DNA from: Burkholderiales bacterium
GTDB taxonomy: Bacteria; Pseudomonadota; Gammaproteobacteria; Burkholderiales; Burkholderiaceae_F
Assembly (NCBI GenBank): GCA_016716275.1
Contig: JADJWR010000003.1
Location: 372,001 to 436,000, forward strand
DNA length: 64,000 nucleotides
Direction: 5' to 3'
Shown: piece by piece, positions 27,071 through 35,702 of the stretch
How the letters are laid out: each line of letters opens with the position of its first letter
Position numbering within the stretch: the stretch's first letter is position 1
Notes under the pieces: generated by a model
Databases searched by the model: none
Told to the model about the DNA's origin: nothing
The model's input: the letters and a program-made list of their open reading frames with translations, nothing else
Translations under genes and position numbers: made by a program

Positions 27071-28651
27071 TCAGTACAGGCTCGGGGGGAAAAGCTTGAA
27101 CAGGAGATTCTCGACGCGCTGCATGAAGCTTCGCGCCGGCTGCGTGGGCCGCGTCTCGCGGTCGCTGGTCCAGGCGAGCGCGCCGTCCGGCTGCAGGGTC
27201 ACCCGCCAGCTGTTGGCCGGGCCCATGTCGCGCTCCATCTCGGCGGCCAGCAGGGCGGCCAGCGGCTCGCTGTCGATCACCACGCCCATCTCGGCGTTGA
27301 TGACCTCCGAGCGCGGGTCGAGGTTCATCGAGCCGACGAAGCTGCGCCGGCGGTCGATCACCATCGCCTTGGTGTGCAGGCCGGCGAAGCGGCCCTTGAA
27401 TGGCGGGAACTCGACCACCGGTGCCTGGATCGCCGGATCGGGGCGGAACTCGTAAAGCTCGGCGCCCGTGCGCAGGATCGGCCGGCGCCAGCCCTCGTAG
27501 TGGCTGTTGACCGCCGGCACGTCGTGCGAGGCGAGCGAGTTGGTGAGGATGCGGACGCGCACGCCGCGGCCGGCGAGTTCCTGCAGGTCGGCCATGAAGT
27601 TCGCGTCGGGGATGATGTAGGCGTTGGTGATCAGCACCTCGCTGCTCGCCGAGCGCATCAGCGCGCGGAAGGCCTCCGGCACCTGGTTGTGCACGTTGGC
27701 GGCACGCGACGGTGAGTCGGTGTGCACCGAGCTTCGCCCCGCTGCGAGAGCGGCCGAGATGCCGGCGAGATCGACCGACCAGCCGCGCCTGCCGTCGAGC
27801 AGCAGGCGGCCGCGCGCGTCGGCCTCCAGCGCCGCCAGCGCCTCGGCTTCGGCCGCCGACCGCGGTGACGCCGCCGCCCCGTCGGCGAGCGGTATGCGGC
27901 GCACCCAGTCGCTGTTCCAGTAGCGGTCGAAGACGCTGCTGGCCTGCCGGGCGACCGGCCCGATGCCGAGCACGTCGAGGTCGTGGAAGTTGAAGCCGGC
28001 GTGCAGGCCGAAGTACTCGTCACCGATGTTGCGGCCGCCGATGATCGCCGCGCGGTTGTCGGCGATCATCTGCTTGTTGTGCATGCGCCGGTTCAGCCGC
28101 TCGAATTCGGCGGCGCCCTCCGCCGCGCGGCCGAGCAGGTCGCGGCTGCGCCAGGCATTGAAGACGCGGATCTCGATCTTCGGATGGCGGTCGATCATCG
28201 CCAGCGCCGCGTCGCGCAGCTCGACGCTGCCCATGTCGTGCAGCAGTGTGTTCAGGTCGTCGAACAGCAGCCGGACCCGCACGCCGCGGTTGGCGGCGGC
28301 GATCACGCGCGCCAGCAGCAGCTGGCCGACCTTGTCGCCGAACCACACGTAGTACTGCAGGTCGAGCGAGTGGCGCGCCGAGTCGATCAGCGACAGTCGC
28401 CACAGCAGCGCTTCCTCGTTGCGCGGCAGCAGCTTGAATCCCGACGCGGCGTCGCCGTGCTCGCTGGCAATGCGGCTTTCGGTCGCCGCGAACGGGCTGT
28501 CCGGCTGCGGCGCGATCGCGTAGCCGGCCGGCGGCCTGGGCAGCGGTGGCGGGGCGGCGCAGCCGGCCAGCGCGAGCGCCAGCGCGGCCATCGCGGCCGG
28601 CAGGCGGCCGCAGGCGAGGCGCAGCAGCGAAGAGCGGGGCCGATCGTCCAT
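27071..28651 (-). CDS. Phospholipase D/cardiolipin-synthase-family lipoprotein
   Basis: A 526-residue PLD-superfamily protein with lipobox L-A-G-C after a signal sequence. Two HKD motifs are intact: H-N-K-Q-M-I-A-D with I-I-G-G-R-N, and H-T-K-A-M-V-I-D with F-V-G-S-M-N-L-D-P-R. The S-L-D-L-Q-Y-Y-V-W start of the first domain is like the Cls/YmdC branch. Expected activity is transphosphatidylation or phospholipid hydrolysis at the envelope. ATG at 28651 is preferred; a TTG at 28681 would add 10 residues before a charged stretch. First gene of the three-lipoprotein run. Confidence 0.88.
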   Translation of the reverse strand: MDDRPRSSLLRLACGRLPAAMAALALALAGCAAPPPLPRPPAGYAIAPQPDSPFAATESRIASEHGDAASGFKLLPRNEEALLWRLSLIDSARHSLDLQYYVWFGDKVGQLLLARVIAAANRGVRVRLLFDDLNTLLHDMGSVELRDAALAMIDRHPKIEIRVFNAWRSRDLLGRAAEGAAEFERLNRRMHNKQMIADNRAAIIGGRNIGDEYFGLHAGFNFHDLDVLGIGPVARQASSVFDRYWNSDWVRRIPLADGAAASPRSAAEAEALAALEADARGRLLLDGRRGWSVDLAGISAALAAGRSSVHTDSPSRAANVHNQVPEAFRALMRSASSEVLITNAYIIPDANFMADLQELAGRGVRVRILTNSLASHDVPAVNSHYEGWRRPILRTGAELYEFRPDPAIQAPVVEFPPFKGRFAGLHTKAMVIDRRRSFVGSMNLDPRSEVINAEMGVVIDSEPLAALLAAEMERDMGPANSWRVTLQPDGALAWTSDRETRPTQPARSFMQRVENLLFKLFPPSLY

Positions 28652-28859
28652 GTCGCGGTCGTCGAGCGATCCGGGTCGCAACGGGGCGGCATGCTAGCCC
28701 AATGCCGCCACGGCATCGCCTGGCGCCGGCGGCGCCCGCCGCATGGCAGGGTGAAGAGGATGTCCTCTACTCGAGGCCTCCGGGCATGGTGCGGCGACGT
28801 ACACTCTCATCGGCCCGATACGGCGAGGCAGTCGCGCCGGGCGGGCGAAGGCAACGCTG

Positions 28860-29672
28860 ATGACCAGGAGACACGCCTACACCGGCAGGCCGCGCCTGCT
28901 GCACCAGATCATCGAGCCGCGGGCGCTGCTCGAGATCGCCTCGCTGCCCTGGAGCCTGCCGTGGCTGGCGCGCACGCCGCGCGGCGACGGCCACCCGGTG
29001 CTGCTGCTGCCGGGCTTCATGGCCGACGAGGGAACGCTGGTGGCGCTGAAGCTGTTCCTCGAGAACCGCGGCTACGAGGTGCAGACCTGGGGCTTCGGCC
29101 GCAACGTCGGCTTCAGCAGCAAGCACGCCAGCGCGCTCGAGCAGAAGCTCCGCTACATGCACTACAAGTCCGGCCGCAAGGTGAGCCTGGTCGGCTGGAG
29201 CCTGGGCGGCATGTACGCCATGTACGGCGCGCACGTGGCCACCGAGTGCGTCCGCTCGGTGATCACGCTCGGCAGCCCGGTGAGCTTCGACGCCGGCGGC
29301 AGCCAGTCGCCGCCGCTGATCAAGGCGCTTTATCGGCTGATCGCGCATCCGATGGGAACCAAGGCGCACCTGACGCAGTCGCGCGCCAAGTACCTGCGGC
29401 AGCCGAAGGCGCTGCCGCTGCCGATCTCCTGCATCTATTCGCTGGCCGACGGCGTGGTGCCGCCGCAGGAGGCGACCATCGACGGCAACCGGGCGCTGCA
29501 CGAGAACATCCGGGTGGCGGGCAGCCACCTCGGGCTGGGTTTCAATCCGCTGGTGCTGTGGATCGTCGCCGACCGGCTGGCGCAGCCCGAGGGCGGCTGG
29601 CAGCCGTTCGCGCCGCCGCCGGGGTTTTTCGCGCGGCTTTACCGGCTGACGTCGCGCTTCGCGCCGGCCTAG
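28860..29672 (+). CDS. Cytosolic alpha/beta hydrolase (lipase-like)
   Basis: A 270-residue alpha/beta hydrolase without a signal peptide. The oxyanion loop H-P-V-L-L-L-P-G-F appears near residue 45, the nucleophile G-W-S-L-G-G near residue 115, an Asp in L-A-D-G-V-V-P near 197 and the likely catalytic His in G-S-H-L-G near 220. The family includes the short lipase-like proteins often placed beside wax-ester synthases. Its last 131 bp overlap the convergent WS/DGAT-like gene. Likely acyl-ester hydrolysis or an acyl-chain carrier role; substrate unknown. Confidence 0.85.
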   Translation: MTRRHAYTGRPRLLHQIIEPRALLEIASLPWSLPWLARTPRGDGHPVLLLPGFMADEGTLVALKLFLENRGYEVQTWGFGRNVGFSSKHASALEQKLRYMHYKSGRKVSLVGWSLGGMYAMYGAHVATECVRSVITLGSPVSFDAGGSQSPPLIKALYRLIAHPMGTKAHLTQSRAKYLRQPKALPLPISCIYSLADGVVPPQEATIDGNRALHENIRVAGSHLGLGFNPLVLWIVADRLAQPEGGWQPFAPPPGFFARLYRLTSRFAPA

Positions 29673-31119
29673 CCCGGTCCTTCGCGCGGGCCTTTGCCCG
29701 CGCCGCCTGGCGGGCGAGGGCGAGATAGTCCTGGAAGCAGTCGCGCAGGCACTGCGCGAACACCTCGGGATCGGGCATCTGCTCGCGGCACGAAGTCGGC
29801 GAGACGATGACCTTGCCGTCGTAGCTGGTCACCGCGAAGACCAGCCCCAGCCCGTCGTTGATCGGCATGACCGCCGAGAAATAGGTCATGCGGGCGCCGT
29901 TCAGGTAGATCGGCACCGAAGGTCCCGGCACGTTGGTGATGGCGCAGTTGGCCAGCGGCGCCCGGCGGCCGACCCCGAGCAGGGCGCGGCCGAGCATCTT
30001 GCCGGTGATCGCCAGCGTGGCCGCCGGCGCGTGGGTGCCGATGTCGGTCAGCTCGCGCGCACCGACCGCCCGCGACATCAGCGTCGAGGCGGCGGTCTGC
30101 GCGCGGATGAAGGCGAGCCGCTGCAGCGGGTCGGCGATGGTCACGCCGAGCATGATCCGCTCCCATTGCACTTCCGGCCGGCTGCCGGCGCCAGCTTCCG
30201 GCTCGCGCAGGTAGACGGGCAGCAGCGTCGACAGGTCGGACTCGGGCAGTTCCTCGTTGCGGTCCAGGTAGGCGCGCAGCCCGCCGGCGCACACCGCCAG
30301 CACCACGTCGTTGATCTTCGCCCCCGGCACCAGCCGCCGGATCTCGCGGAACTCGTCGAGCTGGAAACGGCGCGTCTCGAACACCCGGTAGGGCGAGACG
30401 ATGGCATTGAAGCGCGTCAGCGGCAGCGTTTCCGGTCCCTGCAGCAGCTCGGTGGCAAACGAGCGGGCCGCCGGCAGCGCGTGTGTCAGCGCCTCCCACA
30501 CCGGGCCTGCCAGCCGCCGCGGCGAGGTCACCGTGCGCGCCAGGCCGCGGCAGGCCAGCTCGAGCGGGCTCGGCGGCGAGGCCGGGAACCACGGCTCGGT
30601 CGGCTCCGGCTTCGGCGCCTGCGGCACGATGTCGTGCAGCAGCGTGATGATCGCGGTGCCGCGCCTCACGTCGATCGCCGCGTTGTGCAGCTTGGTCAGC
30701 AGCGCGAAGCTGTCCTTCGGCAGGTCGTCGATCGCGTCGAGCCCCTCGATGACGTAGATCTCCCACAGCGGCCGGTTCAGGTCGAGCGGGCGGGCGTGGA
30801 TGCGCGAGGCCTGGATGCAGAACTGCCGCCAGTCGCCCGGCTTGGGCAGGGCGATGTTGCGCACGTGGTACTCGAGGTCGAAGTTCTCGTCCTCGACCCA
30901 GTAAGGCTCGTCGAGCCCCAGCGGCACGGTCTGCAGCTTGTGCCGGAAGACGTGCGAGCGGTGCAGCCGGCTTTCGACCAGCGACAGGAAGTCCTTGAAG
31001 CGCAGCCGGCCGCCCGGCGCGGTCGACGGGTCGTAGATCTGGATCAGGCTGACGTTCGAACTGGAGTGGGCGCTTTCCGAGGAGAGGAACAGCGCGTCGT
31101 TCTTGCTGAGCTGTCGCAT
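29542..31119 (-). CDS. WS/DGAT-family acyltransferase with degenerate active-site motif
   Basis: A 525-residue member of the bacterial wax-ester synthase/diacylglycerol acyltransferase family: L-S-K-N-D-A-L-F-L start, P-L-D-L-N-R-P-L-W near residue 110, and N-V-P-G-P late in the protein. The catalytic H-H-x-x-x-D-G is H145-N-A-A-I-D150-V: the second His is Asn146 and the Gly is Val151. The base confirms this (CACAAC codons). The last ~60 residues are an Ala/Arg/Lys-rich tail encoded in the overlap with the neighbouring hydrolase. If the second His is needed for transfer, this copy is inactive or does something else. A normal domain architecture remains. Confidence 0.85.
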   Translation of the reverse strand: MRQLSKNDALFLSSESAHSSSNVSLIQIYDPSTAPGGRLRFKDFLSLVESRLHRSHVFRHKLQTVPLGLDEPYWVEDENFDLEYHVRNIALPKPGDWRQFCIQASRIHARPLDLNRPLWEIYVIEGLDAIDDLPKDSFALLTKLHNAAIDVRRGTAIITLLHDIVPQAPKPEPTEPWFPASPPSPLELACRGLARTVTSPRRLAGPVWEALTHALPAARSFATELLQGPETLPLTRFNAIVSPYRVFETRRFQLDEFREIRRLVPGAKINDVVLAVCAGGLRAYLDRNEELPESDLSTLLPVYLREPEAGAGSRPEVQWERIMLGVTIADPLQRLAFIRAQTAASTLMSRAVGARELTDIGTHAPAATLAITGKMLGRALLGVGRRAPLANCAITNVPGPSVPIYLNGARMTYFSAVMPINDGLGLVFAVTSYDGKVIVSPTSCREQMPDPEVFAQCLRDCFQDYLALARQAARAKARAKDRARPARSATSAGKAARKTPAAARTAASRPRAAPAGRRRSTAPAD

Positions 31120-31233
31120 GATGGCCGAATCGTGCCATAGCCGGCGCGCCCTGCCTTTGGCATGGCGGCCGCCGCGGCGCGCTTGGAGCGCCCGCTCGAA
31201 AGCGCTCGCGCGGTGCCTGCGGGAGCGGCCGTC

Positions 31234-32082
31234 TCAGGCGCCGAACAGCGGCGCCAGGGTCGGCCAGGCGGCGTGTACCGCCCGCTCGCCGGCGTCGAGC
31301 AGCGCCTGCGGGTCGGCGCCGTTCTTCATCAGCGCATGCACGTCGAGGCGGATCGCATGGTCGGCGCGGCGCACCTGCTCGGTGATCAGCTGGTTGACCA
31401 TGATGTGGAACATCTGGAAGGCCACGCCGGTGATGCCCGTCACCGTATCCTCGTAGGGCCGGTAGGCGACGTCGATGGCGATCACCACCTGCGCGCCGAT
31501 CAGGCGGGCGGCGTCGATCGGCAGCGGTGCGGTCAGCGCGCCGTCGACCAGAAGGCGGCCGTCGAGCACCACCGGCTCGTACATCACCGGCACGCTGGCC
31601 GACGCGGCGATGGCGGGCGCCAGCGGTCCGCGGCGAAGGACCTCGGCCCGTCCGGTTACCAGGTCGGTCGCGACGGCGGCGAACGGTATCGGCAGCGCCT
31701 CGATGCGGGCTCGTTTGGTCTGCTCGTCGAGCATCGCCTGCAGGCGGCGCAGGTGACCGAGGCCGAAACGCGGCCATCGCCAGCGGTCGTCCTGCCGCCA
31801 GCTGTCGTCCCGCGCGAACTGCTCGATCTCGCCGGCATTGCAGCCGGCCGCCCACAGGCCGCCGGCGATCGCGCCGGCACTGCAGCCGGCAATGACGGCC
31901 GGTCGCACGCCGAGCTTTTCGAAGGCGCGGATCGCCCCGACGTGCGCCAGGCCGTGGCTGCCGCCGCTGCCGAAGGCGATGCCGATCCGCTGGGGCGCCT
32001 GGCTGCTGGCCGTCGACAGTCCGGTCCAGGCGGCCGTGGCTGCCAGGCCGGCGGCACGGAGTGCGTCGCGTCGATTCGCCAT
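31234..32082 (-). CDS. Patatin-like phospholipase
   Basis: A 282-residue patatin. The catalytic Ser is in G-C-S-A-G with the preceding G-S-G-G-S-H-G oxyanion loop, and the dyad Asp is in V-D-G-A. The first ~28 residues (N-R-R-D-A-L-R-A-A-G then a hydrophobic stretch) look like a Tat or Sec signal, so it may act outside the cytoplasm. The length fits the small single-domain RssA-like patatins. Hydrolyses acyl esters of phospholipids or lysophospholipids. Same strand as the WS/DGAT gene, 114 bp upstream of it. Confidence 0.88.
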   Translation of the reverse strand: MANRRDALRAAGLAATAAWTGLSTASSQAPQRIGIAFGSGGSHGLAHVGAIRAFEKLGVRPAVIAGCSAGAIAGGLWAAGCNAGEIEQFARDDSWRQDDRWRWPRFGLGHLRRLQAMLDEQTKRARIEALPIPFAAVATDLVTGRAEVLRRGPLAPAIAASASVPVMYEPVVLDGRLLVDGALTAPLPIDAARLIGAQVVIAIDVAYRPYEDTVTGITGVAFQMFHIMVNQLITEQVRRADHAIRLDVHALMKNGADPQALLDAGERAVHAAWPTLAPLFGA

Positions 32083-32164
32083 GGGGGTGCGGTTACGGAG
32101 AGAGCGGCTCCGCGTCGCTCGGCGAGGTGCCGATCGCCTGGCGCGGACCGCCGCCTTTGGCCGG

Positions 32165-33316
32165 CTAGTGCCGGCCGCGCGCCTCGATCCAGTCGAGCTT
32201 GGCGGCGTACAGGTGGCGCTGCTTGCCGCTGGTGCTTGCCTCGAGCGCGCGCGCCATGTGCCTGCGCGCCTGCTCGACGTCGCCCAGGCCGTAACTGGCC
32301 AGGCCCAGCCAGTAGTGGAACTCGTGGTTGTCTTCGGCGCGGGCGAGTTCGCGCGAGAACATCTGCCTGGCGGTGCCGTAGTCCTGCTTCTTCATCGCCG
32401 CCAGGCCGAGGTTGAAGTAGTGGTACGGCGGCTCCGGCTCGAGCGATGCCAGGCGTCGCTGCGCCTGCAGCGACTCCGCGAGGCGTCCCTGCCGCGCGTA
32501 GGCGTTGGCGAGGTTGGCCAGCGCCGTGCGGTTGGCCGGGTCGCGCAGCAGCACTTCGGCGAACACGCGCCCGGCCTGCACCGGCGCGTCGCGGCGCAGG
32601 TAGGCCACGCCGAGCGTGTTCAACCCTCCAAGGAAGCGCGGGTCCTGCCGCACCGACTCGCGCGCCCACGCGTAGGCATCGTCGATGCGGTCGGCGACCA
32701 GCGCCTCGACCGCGCGGTTGTTCAGGTACATCGCGACCACCGTGTCCTCGTCGATCTCGCGGGTCCTCAGGCTCCGTAACTCCTCCGGCGGCAGGAAGTC
32801 GACGGTCAGCGGCTCCCGGTCCGGCAGGCGCGGATCGGCGAAGCGCCGGCCGAGCGTGACGTTGACGTGGCCGCTGCGCAGCACCAGGTTGCCGCTGCGG
32901 CTGACCGTCTCCTCGAGGTAGGCGCTCTGGTAGCGCACCGTCAGCCCGAGCTCCTTGGCGAACGCGGCCGTCATCACCACCAGCGACAGGCAGTTGCCGG
33001 CGCGCGCGTCGAACGCCTGCGCGGCGCTGCGGGTGGTGCTGGCGTCGTAGTCGAGGCGCAGCTCGCCGGTGGTGTACAGGGCCTCGAGCAGGCCCCGGTG
33101 CGGCCCTTTCCTGCGCAGCTGGGCGACGATCTGCGGATGCTGCAGGTAGCGGTGCATCGCGTCGCTCACCGCGAAGATGTCCGCCGCGCCGACCGGTTCC
33201 GCGGGGGCGGCGAACAGGCTGTCGTCGAACAGGTGCTCCGGCGGCTGGACCAGTTCGCGCGGACTGGCGCAGGCGGCAAGCAGGGCGCAGAAGGAAAGCA
33301 GCAGCCAGGTGCGCAT
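32165..33316 (-). CDS. TPR-repeat lipoprotein with a transglutaminase-like N-terminal domain
   Basis: A 383-residue lipoprotein. GAGGAGGAAACC precedes the ATG at 33316 and the lipobox is L-A-A-C. Residues ~80-180 contain A-R-A-G-N-C-L-S-L with a later G-H-V-N-V, reminiscent of a transglutaminase-like Cys/His fold. Residues ~200-370 carry four or more tetratricopeptide repeats (for example A-Y-L-R-R-D-A-P-V-Q-A and N-L-A-N-A-Y-A-R-Q-G). An assembly or binding role at the envelope is likely. Longer frames from 33832 belong to antisense shadow. Confidence 0.8.
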   Translation of the reverse strand: MRTWLLLSFCALLAACASPRELVQPPEHLFDDSLFAAPAEPVGAADIFAVSDAMHRYLQHPQIVAQLRRKGPHRGLLEALYTTGELRLDYDASTTRSAAQAFDARAGNCLSLVVMTAAFAKELGLTVRYQSAYLEETVSRSGNLVLRSGHVNVTLGRRFADPRLPDREPLTVDFLPPEELRSLRTREIDEDTVVAMYLNNRAVEALVADRIDDAYAWARESVRQDPRFLGGLNTLGVAYLRRDAPVQAGRVFAEVLLRDPANRTALANLANAYARQGRLAESLQAQRRLASLEPEPPYHYFNLGLAAMKKQDYGTARQMFSRELARAEDNHEFHYWLGLASYGLGDVEQARRHMARALEASTSGKQRHLYAAKLDWIEARGRH

Positions 33317-33408
33317 CGGTTTCCTCCTCGTACGGCAAGGAACGCCACCCGGGTGGCGAGGCGCAGTCAGCCGTATTGTGCGCCCGCCGGCGGACCGGCG
33401 GCAGGCCT

Positions 33409-33906
33409 TCAGGTGCGCCGCAGGTAGGTGACGAAGTCGATGCCGAAGGCCCTGTTGGCCGTCGGCGCCAGATGCTCGCGCGCGGCTTCGCGCCACTGCG
33501 CCGGATCGGCGGCGGGCCAGTGGGTGTCGCCGTCGAAGTCGGCGTCGATCTCTGTGACGATCAGCCGCTGCGCGCGCGGCAGGGCCTCGCGATAAAGCTG
33601 CGCGCCGCCGATCACGAACACCTCGGCACTGTCCCGGCACAGGCCTAGCGCCTCGTCGAGGCTCGCCGCCACCTCGGCGCCGGCGGCGGCGAAACCCGGC
33701 TGCCGCGAAACGACGATGTTGCGCCGTCCCGGCAGCGGGCGGCCGATCGATTGCCAGGTCCGACGGCCCATCAGGATCGGATGGCCGATCGTGGTGCGCT
33801 TGAAGAAAGCCAGGTCTTCCGGCAGCCGCCACGGCAGCGTGCCGGCGCGGCCGATGACGCCGTTGCGGGCGCGGGCGACGATCAGCGTGAGGCGTGGCGC
33901 GGTCAT
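33409..33906 (-). CDS. folA: Dihydrofolate reductase
   Basis: A 165-residue type I dihydrofolate reductase that regenerates tetrahydrofolate with NADPH. Family motifs: N-G-V-I-G, L-P-W-R-L-P-E-D-L-A-F-F with the catalytic Asp, G-R-R-T-W, I-G-G-A-Q-L-Y and the C-terminal F-V-T-Y-L-R-R. Its ATG overlaps the stop of the EamA gene by 4 bp. That places it at the end of a thyA-transporter-folA operon, next to the enzyme whose dihydrofolate product it recycles. Confidence 0.95.
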   Translation of the reverse strand: MTAPRLTLIVARARNGVIGRAGTLPWRLPEDLAFFKRTTIGHPILMGRRTWQSIGRPLPGRRNIVVSRQPGFAAAGAEVAASLDEALGLCRDSAEVFVIGGAQLYREALPRAQRLIVTEIDADFDGDTHWPAADPAQWREAAREHLAPTANRAFGIDFVTYLRRT

Positions 33907-34781
33907 TTCGCGGCGGCGCGTCCGAGCAGGGCCGAGGCGATGGCGAGAATGACGAACAGTGCCGCCGCCCAGTCCTGCCAGCCTGGCACCTCGCCGACGA
34001 TGGCGATCGCCGAGGCGGTGCCCACCAGCGGCACCGCCATGATCGAGAAAGCGCTGGCGGTCGGCGGCAGCGTGCGCGCGAGGCCGAACCACACCACCTG
34101 TGCGATGCCGTAGTTGATCACCACGCCCCAGGCGAGCGCCAGCCACATGCCGCCGGAGAACCGCCAGCTCGGCCACGGCTCGAAGGCCGGCGCCACCAGC
34201 CAGAACGCCGCCGACGACAGCAGCATCATCCAGACGGTGATCGCCTGGGTCGACAGCGGCAGCCGCGTGCGACGCATCATGATCGTGCCGACCGCCCACG
34301 ACAGCGCCGCCAGCTGCATCCAGACGATGCCGAGCGGCCGGCCGGCGAGCAGCACGACCTCCTGCGCCACCAGCAGGCCGATGGCGATCGCCGCGCAGGC
34401 GGCGCCGATCATCACGCGGCGCGTCAGCCGCTCGCCGAAGAACAGCGCGGCGAGCAGCGTGGTCCAGATCGGCATCGTGAAGCCTAGGATGGCGGCGCGG
34501 CCGGAGGCGAGCTCCTTGACGCCGAGGATCGAGAACAGGTGCCAGCCGAGCACGTTGGGCGCCGCCAGCAGCGCCACCGGCAGCCAGGCGCTGCGCGGCA
34601 GGCGCATGTCCTGGCCGCGCGCCGAAAACCACAGCAGCAGCAGCAGGGCGCCGCCGGTCATCGTCGTGGCGCGGAAGTACAGCGGCGACAGCTCGCGCAG
34701 CGAGAACTTCATGATCGGCCAGTTCAGGCCCCAGGCCAGCGTGAGGCCGACCAGGCCGACGAGCGCGGCGCCGCGGACCAC
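33903..34781 (-). CDS. EamA/DMT-family membrane transporter
   Basis: A 292-residue protein with about ten transmembrane segments arranged as two EamA halves (for example L-A-W-G-L-N-W-P-I-M-K-F-S and later L-P-P-T-A-S-A-F-S-I-M-A-V-P-L). It belongs to the drug/metabolite exporter superfamily. The GTG at 34781 is 5 bp from the thyA stop, so the genes are translationally close; no upstream ATG fits. Substrate unknown. Sitting between thyA and folA suggests a link to folate or pyrimidine metabolism, or simple operon convenience. Confidence 0.85.
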   Translation of the reverse strand: MVRGAALVGLVGLTLAWGLNWPIMKFSLRELSPLYFRATTMTGGALLLLLWFSARGQDMRLPRSAWLPVALLAAPNVLGWHLFSILGVKELASGRAAILGFTMPIWTTLLAALFFGERLTRRVMIGAACAAIAIGLLVAQEVVLLAGRPLGIVWMQLAALSWAVGTIMMRRTRLPLSTQAITVWMMLLSSAAFWLVAPAFEPWPSWRFSGGMWLALAWGVVINYGIAQVVWFGLARTLPPTASAFSIMAVPLVGTASAIAIVGEVPGWQDWAAALFVILAIASALLGRAAAK

Positions 34782-34786
34782 CGTCG

Positions 34787-35581
34787 TCAGACCGCCACCG
34801 GCGCTTTGATGTGCGGGTGCGGCTCGTAGCCGACGATCTCGAAGTCGTCGTAGGCGTAGTCGAACAGCGTCGGCGGGCGTCGGCGGATGACGAGCTTCGG
34901 GTAGGCGCGCGGCTGGCGGGCAAGCTGCTCGCGCACCTGCTCGAAGTGGTTGCCGTAGACGTGGCAGTCGCCGCCGGTCCAGACGAAGTCGCCGACATCG
35001 AGATCGCACTGCTGCGCCACCATGTGGGTGAGCAGGCTGTAGCTGGCGATGTTGAACGGCACGCCGAGAAAGATGTCGCAGCTGCGCTGGTAGAGCTGGC
35101 AGGACAGGCGTCCGTCGGCGACGTAGAACTGGAACAGCAGGTGGCATGGCGGCAGCCGCATCTTCGGCAGGTCGCCGACGTTCCAGGCCGAGACGATCAG
35201 CCGCCGCGAGTCGGGGTTGCTGCGGATCTGCTCGAGCACCTGCGCGATCTGGTCGACGTGGCCGCCGTCGGGCGTCGGCCACGAGCGCCACTGCACGCCG
35301 TAGACCGGCCCGAGCTCGCCGTCCGCGTCGGCCCACTCGTCCCAGATGGTGACCTTGTTCTCGTGCAGGTAGCGCAGGTTGGACTCGCCGCGCAGGAACC
35401 ACAGCAGCTCGTGGATGATCGAGCGCAGGTGCAGCTTCTTGGTGGTGACCAGCGGGAAGCCCTCGCGCAGCGCGAAGCGCATCTGGTAGCCGAACACCGA
35501 GCGGGTGCCGGTGCCGGTGCGGTCGCGCTTGTCGGCGCCGTGCTCGAACACATGGCGCATGAAGTCCTCGTACTGCCGCAT
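34787..35581 (-). CDS. thyA: Thymidylate synthase
   Basis: A 264-residue thymidylate synthase, exactly the usual length, converting dUMP to dTMP with methylene-tetrahydrofolate. The catalytic Cys is in L-P-P-C-H, followed by F-Q-F-Y-V; the dUMP-binding R-S-C-D and folate-binding R-R-P-P-T elements near the C terminus are present. M-R-Q-Y at 35581 is the family's normal start. First gene of a minus-strand operon with the EamA transporter and folA. Confidence 0.96.
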   Translation of the reverse strand: MRQYEDFMRHVFEHGADKRDRTGTGTRSVFGYQMRFALREGFPLVTTKKLHLRSIIHELLWFLRGESNLRYLHENKVTIWDEWADADGELGPVYGVQWRSWPTPDGGHVDQIAQVLEQIRSNPDSRRLIVSAWNVGDLPKMRLPPCHLLFQFYVADGRLSCQLYQRSCDIFLGVPFNIASYSLLTHMVAQQCDLDVGDFVWTGGDCHVYGNHFEQVREQLARQPRAYPKLVIRRRPPTLFDYAYDDFEIVGYEPHPHIKAPVAV

Positions 35582-35702
35582 GGCGGGCGATTCTACTGAG
35601 TCGCCGCTGCGCGCCGCGCCGGCGACGTGGCCGCCGGCCGCCCGCGGCCGTTGCCGCCGGCCGGTTTCGGGTGAAAATGACCGCCGTTTCGCGGCAGGAG
35701 GG

